Origin: Hymenobacter mellowenesis
GTDB lineage: Bacteria; Bacteroidota; Bacteroidia; Cytophagales; Hymenobacteraceae
Assembly: GCF_030581005.1 (NCBI RefSeq)
Contig: NZ_JAUQSX010000015.1
Span: forward strand, 86,634-150,633
Direction: 5' to 3'
Length of the DNA stretch: 64,000 bases
The notes beneath the pieces are model-generated. The model was not told where the DNA came from, did not search any database, and was given only the letters and a program-made list of their open reading frames with translations. The translations under genes and the position numbers were made by a program. Below are positions 59,240 to 64,000 of this stretch, piece by piece; positions within the stretch are counted from its first letter, which is position 1, and the number at the start of each line of letters is the position of its first letter.

Positions 59240-61411
59240 TTACTCGACGGCGAGCTTGGAGGTGAAGGTTTCGCCGTCGAGGGAGACGCGCACGAGGTAG
59301 ACGCCGGCCTTCAGGGGGCGTCCGGCCGGGTTCAGGGGCAGGGCCTGGGGGCCGGCGGCGCAGGCCTTGGCCGGCAGCACGAGCACGGCGCGGCCGAGCA
59401 CGTCGGTCAGGCTCAGCTGCACGGTGGCGGCGCGGTCCAGGGTCAGGTGGACGGCCGTTTCTTTGGTGGCCGGGTTGGGGAAGACGGCGATGCCGCGGGC
59501 GGCGCCGGCGTCGGCCTTGGCGGCGAGCGGGTTGGAGACGCGCAGCTGGTCGAAGAAGAAGGTGTTGCCCTGGCTGGTGCCGTTGACGAGCTGGAAGCGG
59601 ACCTTGAAGAGGCCCGAGCCCTGGAACTGGGCGGGGATGGCCACGCTCAGCGTCTGCCACTCGGCGCTGCTGGCCGGCGCGTAGCCGTCAATCGGCGTCA
59701 GCCCCTGCGTGGTGAGCGTGGCGCCGGTCAGGGTGGCCGCCGTTGACCAGGTCTGGCCACAGTCCGAGCTGAAGGAAACCACCAAGCGGGTATTGTCGCC
59801 GGTTGAGCGCAGGGCGTAGGCGCGGGCAAAGCGCAGCGTGGCGTTGGTGATACCCGACAGGTTGATGTTCGGGGTGATGAGGGTGGTAGTCGCGCTGGCC
59901 GGGTAGGTGCGATTGGTCACGTTCAGGTAGGCCGAGCCGTCGGCGGCGGGCACGGCCGTCTGGCGGCGCCACGCAAACGAGCTGCTGGCCACGCCGGCAG
60001 CCGTGGTGCCGCTGGTTTCATAGTTGCGCAGGGTGGGGGCAACGAAAAGGGCGGGGAAGTTGGCGTCCTCAAAGGACTGGTTCAGCGGGGCGGTTTCGCC
60101 GCCGGACGGGCCCTCCACGCGAATGATGTTGGTCTGGGTGCTGGTCGAGCTGCCGACGCTGTTGGTCACGGTTTCGGTCACGGAGTAGAACCCGGCGTTG
60201 GGGTAGCTCACGCTCACCGTCTGGCCCGTGGCCGTGGCCGGGGTGCCGCCGGGGAAGGACCAGGAGTAGGACAGCGTGCCGCCCGTGGCCGTGAAGTTGG
60301 TCGAGTAGTCGCGCAGGGTCACCGGCGTGTTGACGCACACGTTGGCACTCGTGCCCGGGGCAATACCAAAGGCGGCGATGGGGGCGCAGTCCGGCGCCAC
60401 GTAGCCGTCGTTGGTGCCCGTAAACACCAGGTTCGACGCCGAAGTCAACACCGAGCGGTTGGCGGCCAACACGTTGCGCATGAACGTGCGCTGGCCCTGG
60501 GTGAACATGCGGAAGCAGTACGAATAGTCCATGAAGTTCTGCACGTTGGCCACGGGGCCGCAGGGCGCATAGTTCAGGTTGCAGTTGCTGTAAATGCCGT
60601 CCGTGGTGGGCGTATCGGGAATGTTGTCGGTGCCGGTGCAGTCGCCGGTGCCGGGCTGGTTGGTGGCGCCCCAGGTGTGCGACAGGCCGAAGTAGTGCCC
60701 GATTTCGTGGGTGGCGGCGCGGCCTACGTAGAGGCTGCCCGTGCCCTGCGTGCCGAAATAAGTGCTCAGCACCACGAAGCCATCGCGCGTGTTGGTGGGC
60801 GTGTTCGGCGGGTTCACGTAGCCGGCGGCGCCGCTGGCAATGCTGCGCACCACCCAGATGTTCATGTAGCGGCTGCGGTCCCAGTTCGAAACGGCCTGCA
60901 CGGCGCCGGTGCCGTCGTCGGTGGCGACGCTCGGCAGGTAGTGGCGGGTGATACCCGTGGTGCAGTTGCCGTTGGGGTCCTTTTTAGCCAGCCGAAAGCG
61001 GAAGCCTACTGAAGCCGCAATGGGCCGGAACAGCGGCGCGATATCGGCCGTATCGGGGTTGAGCTTCTGGTAATCAAGGTTTAGCTGGTCGATGGCGCTG
61101 TTAATCTGCCGGTCGCTGATGTTGTCGGTGCCGCCGGTGTGAATGACGTGCACCACCACCGGAATGGTGATGTCGGTCACGTAGTTGGTGCGCTGCTGCA
61201 TCTTCGCCTGCATGCTCGACAACGCTTCCATGCGCTCGTTGAACGCTTTCTGAGCTTCGCGGGCGCCGGGATGGGCAGCGAAATAACGTTCCTGCTCCGC
61301 AACGGTTCCGCACCATTTGGGCGAAATGCCGGCCGGGGCCTGAGCACTGGCGCCCAGGCCAGTCAGGGCCAGCAACGCGGTCAGGACCGAGGGTAAAACT
61401 CTTTTCATCAT
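59240..61411 (-). CDS. Secreted M43 (pappalysin-type) metalloprotease with PKD and T9SS domains, copy 1
   Basis: A 723-residue secreted zinc protease. MMKRVLPSVLTALLALTGLG begins a signal peptide ending near residue 24. A propeptide with a conserved Cys (PKWCG) and the IPVVVHVIHTGG motif follows. The metal site is HEIGHYFGLSH with ligands His235, His239 and His245 and catalytic Glu236, and the Met-turn NFMDYS comes about 60 residues later, as in the M43 family. A PKD domain (ATGGTLSYSWSFPGGTPATATG) is followed by a MAM-like beta-sandwich (SFEDANFPALF ... GLFKVRFQLVNGTSQG) and a T9SS type A sorting domain (IAVFPNPATKETAV ... GVYLVRVSLDGETFTSKLAVE). It is a paralogue of 61584-63746. Confidence 0.93.
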   Translation of the reverse strand: MMKRVLPSVLTALLALTGLGASAQAPAGISPKWCGTVAEQERYFAAHPGAREAQKAFNERMEALSSMQAKMQQRTNYVTDITIPVVVHVIHTGGTDNISDRQINSAIDQLNLDYQKLNPDTADIAPLFRPIAASVGFRFRLAKKDPNGNCTTGITRHYLPSVATDDGTGAVQAVSNWDRSRYMNIWVVRSIASGAAGYVNPPNTPTNTRDGFVVLSTYFGTQGTGSLYVGRAATHEIGHYFGLSHTWGATNQPGTGDCTGTDNIPDTPTTDGIYSNCNLNYAPCGPVANVQNFMDYSYCFRMFTQGQRTFMRNVLAANRSVLTSASNLVFTGTNDGYVAPDCAPIAAFGIAPGTSANVCVNTPVTLRDYSTNFTATGGTLSYSWSFPGGTPATATGQTVSVSYPNAGFYSVTETVTNSVGSSTSTQTNIIRVEGPSGGETAPLNQSFEDANFPALFVAPTLRNYETSGTTAAGVASSSFAWRRQTAVPAADGSAYLNVTNRTYPASATTTLITPNINLSGITNATLRFARAYALRSTGDNTRLVVSFSSDCGQTWSTAATLTGATLTTQGLTPIDGYAPASSAEWQTLSVAIPAQFQGSGLFKVRFQLVNGTSQGNTFFFDQLRVSNPLAAKADAGAARGIAVFPNPATKETAVHLTLDRAATVQLSLTDVLGRAVLVLPAKACAAGPQALPLNPAGRPLKAGVYLVRVSLDGETFTSKLAVE

Positions 61412-61522
61412 GAGGGGGTGAGTTAGAGGAAAAAACAAGTAACTTAAAATCCAGAGGTGGTAATGGAATTCAAAATCAGTGCCTCAGCAAATATACAAGG
61501 TAATGGCGGGGCCGTGGGCACG

Positions 61523-61557
61523 AAAAAAGCCCCATTCACTTTGAATGAGGCTTTTTT
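61523..61557 (-). terminator. Terminator of metalloprotease copy 2
   Basis: AAAAAAGCCCCATTCA (61523-61538) and TGAATGAGGCTTTTTT (61542-61557) pair over 16 bases with one mismatch and a 3-base loop, 27 bases after the stop of copy 2. Confidence 0.85.
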
Positions 61558-61583
61558 GAGGTTAATTATAACGGTACTACGTT

Positions 61584-63746
61584 TTACTCCACGGTCAGCT
61601 TGGAGGTGAAGACTTCGCCGTCAAGGCTGACACGCACCAGGTACACCCCGGCTTGCAGCGGCTGTCCGGCGGGGTTCAGGGCCACGGTTTGCGCCCCGGC
61701 GGTGTAGGCCCTGGCCGGCAGGCTGATTACGGCACGGCCGAGCACATCGGTCAGGCTCACCTGCACGGTGGCGGCGCGGTCCAGGTCCACATGCACGGCC
61801 GTCTCGCGGGTGAGCGGGTTGGGGAACACGGCAATGCCGCGGGCCGCACCGGCGCTGGCTTTAGCGGCCAGCGGGCCGGTAATGCGCAGCTGGTCGAAGA
61901 AGAAGGTGTTGCCCTGGCTGGTGCCGTTGACGAGCTGGAAGCGGACCTTGAAGAGGCCCGAGCCCTGGAACTGGGCGGGGATGGCCACGCTCAGCGTCTG
62001 CCACTCGGCGCTGCTGGCCGGCGCGTAGCCGTCAATCGGCGTCAGCCCTTGCGTGGTGAGCGTAGCACCGGTCAGGGTTGCTATAGTCGACCAGGTTTCG
62101 CCGCAGTCCGAGCTGAAGGAAACCACCAGGCGGGTATTGTCGCCGGTGGAGCGCAAGGCGTAAGCGCGGGCGAAGCGCAGCATGGCATTGGGCGTGCCAG
62201 CTAAGTTGATGTTCGGGGTGATGAGGGTGGTGGTCGCGCTGGCCGGGTAAGTCCGGTTGGTCACGTTCAGGTAGGCGCTGCCGTCGGCGGCGGGCACGGC
62301 CGTCTGGCGGCGCCAGACGTAGGCGGTGCTGGCTGCCCCTGCGGCGGTGGTGCCGTTGGTTTCGTAGTTGCGCAGGGTCGGGCTGGCGAAGAGGGCGGGG
62401 AAACTGGGGTCCTCAAAGGACTGGTTCAGCGGAGCGGTTTCGCCGCCGGACGGCCCTTCGACGCGGATGATGTTGGTCTGGGTGCTGGTCGAGCTGCCGA
62501 CGCTGTTGGTCACGGTTTCGGTCACGGAGTAGAAGCCGGCGTTGGCATAGCTCACGCTCACCGTCTGGCCCGTGGCCGTGGCGGGCGTGCCGCCGGGGAA
62601 CGACCAGGAGTAGGAAAGTGTGCCGCCGGCCGCGGTGAAGTTGGCCGAGTAGTCGCGGAAGGTCACCGGCGTGTTGATGCACACGTTGGCAGAGCTGGTG
62701 GCGACGAAGGCGGCAATGGGGGCGCAGTTCGGGGCCACGTAGCCGTCGTTCGTGCCCGTGGCCACCAGGTTGGCTGCCGTGCTAAGGTTGGGGCGCAGGG
62801 CGGTCAGGTTGGCCCGCATGCGGTCGCGCTGGCCTTGCGTAAACATGTTAAAGCAGAACGAGTAGTCCATGAAGTTCTGCACGTTGGCAATGGGACCGCA
62901 GGGCGCGTAGTTCAGGTTGCAGCTCTGGGTGCCACTGGTGGGCGGCGTGTCGGCCACGTTGTCGGTGCCGGTGCAATCAGTTGCGACGATGCCGTTGCCC
63001 CAGGTATGCGACAAACCAAAGTAGTGCCCGATTTCGTGGGTAGAAACGTGGTTAGAAGAGCTGTTGGGAGGAGCAGTGCCCTGGTTGCCGAAGGCATCAT
63101 GGCGAACCACAAAGCCATCAAAAGCAGGGTCTCCGCCGGGAAATGAGGAATAGCCAATGATGGTGCCGGGCTGCCCACCCGACGCAATGGTGCTCACCAC
63201 CCAGATATTCATGTAGCGGCTGGTGTCCCAACGGTCGAGCGCTTTCACTGCCCCGGACCGGTCGTCGTTCACAAAATTGGGCGCGTAGCGGCGGGTGATG
63301 CCGGTGGTGCAGTTGCCGTTCGGGTCCTTTTTGGCCAGCCGAAACTCGAACCCTACAGGCGCTGCAATGGGCCGGAACAACGGAATGATGCTGGTGGTAT
63401 CGGCATTGAGCTTCTGGTAGTCCAGATTAAACTGGGCAATGGCACTGGCAATTTGCCGGTCGCTGATGTTGTCGACCCCGCCGGCGTGGATGATGTGCAC
63501 CACCACCGGAATAACCACATCCGTAGCATAATTGGTGCGCCGCTGGGCCTGGGCCAGCGCGGTGATTTGCTGCTCCCGCACCTCCTGCGCCTCACGGGCG
63601 CCAGGATGGGTGGCGAAGTAATGTTCCTGTGCTTCGCTGAAACCGCACCAGTTGGCGGCGTTTCCGGTCAGGTTTTGAGCACTGCTGCCAAAGCCGGCCA
63701 GGGCCAGAAGGGCGGTTAGAACCAGGGGTAAACTTTTTCTCATCAT
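61584..63746 (-). CDS. Secreted M43 metalloprotease with PKD and T9SS domains, copy 2
   Basis: A 720-residue paralogue of copy 1 with the same layout: a signal peptide (MMRKSLPLVLTALLALAGFG), a conserved Cys in ANWCG, VVIPVVVHIIHAGG, zinc site HEIGHYFGLSH (His237, Glu238, His241, His247), PKD domain, MAM-like domain and T9SS tail (GVYLVRVSLDGEVFTSKLTVE). Differences cluster in the catalytic domain insert (around GQPGTIIGYSSFPGGDPAFDG) while the C-terminal half is almost identical in DNA. The start at 63746 puts the signal peptide first; an earlier frame start is not signal-like. It is separated from copy 1 by 172 bases. Confidence 0.93.
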   Translation of the reverse strand: MMRKSLPLVLTALLALAGFGSSAQNLTGNAANWCGFSEAQEHYFATHPGAREAQEVREQQITALAQAQRRTNYATDVVIPVVVHIIHAGGVDNISDRQIASAIAQFNLDYQKLNADTTSIIPLFRPIAAPVGFEFRLAKKDPNGNCTTGITRRYAPNFVNDDRSGAVKALDRWDTSRYMNIWVVSTIASGGQPGTIIGYSSFPGGDPAFDGFVVRHDAFGNQGTAPPNSSSNHVSTHEIGHYFGLSHTWGNGIVATDCTGTDNVADTPPTSGTQSCNLNYAPCGPIANVQNFMDYSFCFNMFTQGQRDRMRANLTALRPNLSTAANLVATGTNDGYVAPNCAPIAAFVATSSANVCINTPVTFRDYSANFTAAGGTLSYSWSFPGGTPATATGQTVSVSYANAGFYSVTETVTNSVGSSTSTQTNIIRVEGPSGGETAPLNQSFEDPSFPALFASPTLRNYETNGTTAAGAASTAYVWRRQTAVPAADGSAYLNVTNRTYPASATTTLITPNINLAGTPNAMLRFARAYALRSTGDNTRLVVSFSSDCGETWSTIATLTGATLTTQGLTPIDGYAPASSAEWQTLSVAIPAQFQGSGLFKVRFQLVNGTSQGNTFFFDQLRITGPLAAKASAGAARGIAVFPNPLTRETAVHVDLDRAATVQVSLTDVLGRAVISLPARAYTAGAQTVALNPAGQPLQAGVYLVRVSLDGEVFTSKLTVE

Positions 63747-63860
63747 AGTAAAAAGTGAAGTTTTGAACAGCGTCAAAAGGGTTAGAAACCTGAACACAGC
63801 TGGAAACATAAAATTCAGTGTTTCAGCAAATATACTCAGGTTTTCCCAGCGATTTAGCCA

Positions 63861-63893
63861 AAAAAGCCCCATTCGATTATGAATGGGGCTTTT
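63861..63893 (-). terminator. Terminator of metalloprotease copy 3
   Basis: The stem matches the one at 59181-59213, differing in one loop base (GATTAT against GATAAT). It lies 27 bases past the stop of the third copy. Confidence 0.85.
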
Positions 63894-63919
63894 GGGGGCG
63901 TTAGGCTAGCCGGGCGCGG

Positions 63920-64000
63920 TTATTCGACGGCGAGCTTGGAGGTGAAGGTTTCGCCGTCGAGGGAGACGCGCACGAGGTAGACGCCGGCCTTCAGGGGGCG
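63920..64000 (-). CDS. Third T9SS-tailed paralogue (probable metalloprotease), C-terminal end only
   Basis: Twenty-six codons and a stop (TAA at 63920-63922), cut by the window end. The residues are those of the sorting domain of metalloprotease copy 1, and the DNA from the terminator to the window end matches 59181-59320 almost base for base. A third tandem copy is therefore expected to the right. Only the sorting-domain tail is seen, so the protease identity is inferred. Confidence 0.75.
   Translation of the reverse strand, partial: RPLKAGVYLVRVSLDGETFTSKLAVE

Overview
The window (64 kb, GC-rich, no rRNA, tRNA, CRISPR array or insertion sequence seen) looks like chromosome of a pigmented, aerobic Bacteroidota of the Hymenobacter type (order Cytophagales). 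This rests on: several secreted proteins ending in type IX secretion (T9SS) C-terminal sorting domains; promoter-like TAnnTTTG boxes instead of E. coli-type -10 elements; start codons without clear Shine-Dalgarno sequences; a carotenoid locus encoding ketolated and hydroxylated products; 7TM/HTH and LytTR signalling proteins; and dispersed REP-like palindromes carrying the GTCATGCTGAGCG / GTCATCCTGAGCG motif.

Layout. 1-12.9 kb: 3' end of an RND-type outer membrane factor, an ABM-fold protein, a large secreted alpha-amylase, a small lipoprotein followed by a lipoprotein esterase with a matching N-terminus, a DUF62 SAM-hydrolysing enzyme, PhoH, a GNAT acetyltransferase, ComEC and a crotonase. 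13-23.4 kb: a carotenoid island with crtZ, a CarH/LitR-like MerR-cobalamin regulator, an ECF sigma factor, a divergent pair (adenylate-forming enzyme plus nitroreductase), then crtI, crtB, a TPR-like gene, ispH and crtW. 23.5-30.6 kb: an AT-rich membrane protein, thyA, and a leftward block: GH53 galactanase, MerR, dprA, two GldM-like proteins and a class IV aminotransferase. 30.7-40.5 kb: LytTR regulator and TPR-histidine kinase, a PID-CTERM-type peptide, a VCBS-repeat T9SS protein and alaS. 40.6-46.1 kb: a tandem family of secreted proteins with MORN-like repeats and a TonB-type C-terminal domain, one copy broken by a stop codon. 46.2-51 kb: gatB, a TlpA-like lipoprotein and a 7TM-coiled coil-HTH receptor. 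51.3-57.7 kb: two fibre-like modular secreted proteins (one with a seven-repeat beta-propeller) and a T9SS protein. 57.7-64 kb: an unknown Pro/Ala-rich protein, an acyl-CoA thioesterase, and tandem M43 metalloproteases with T9SS tails; a third copy runs off the window end.

How it fits together. The carotenoid genes cover phytoene synthesis, desaturation, 4-ketolation and 3-hydroxylation, plus the last step of isoprenoid precursor supply (IspH). The regulator keeps the residues that make CarH a B12-based light sensor, and the ECF gene next to it has a promoter box overlapping a palindrome, so light-controlled pigment synthesis is a reasonable model. comEC and dprA suggest natural competence. 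The many T9SS substrates imply T9SS machinery elsewhere; the orphan GldM-like pair may be a side branch of it. The most unusual items are the GldM-like pair, the TonB-CTD/MORN-like array, the two-gene adenylation/nitroreductase operon inside the carotenoid locus, the repeat-derived extension of CrtZ, and the decaying paralogues among fibre-like proteins and metalloproteases.
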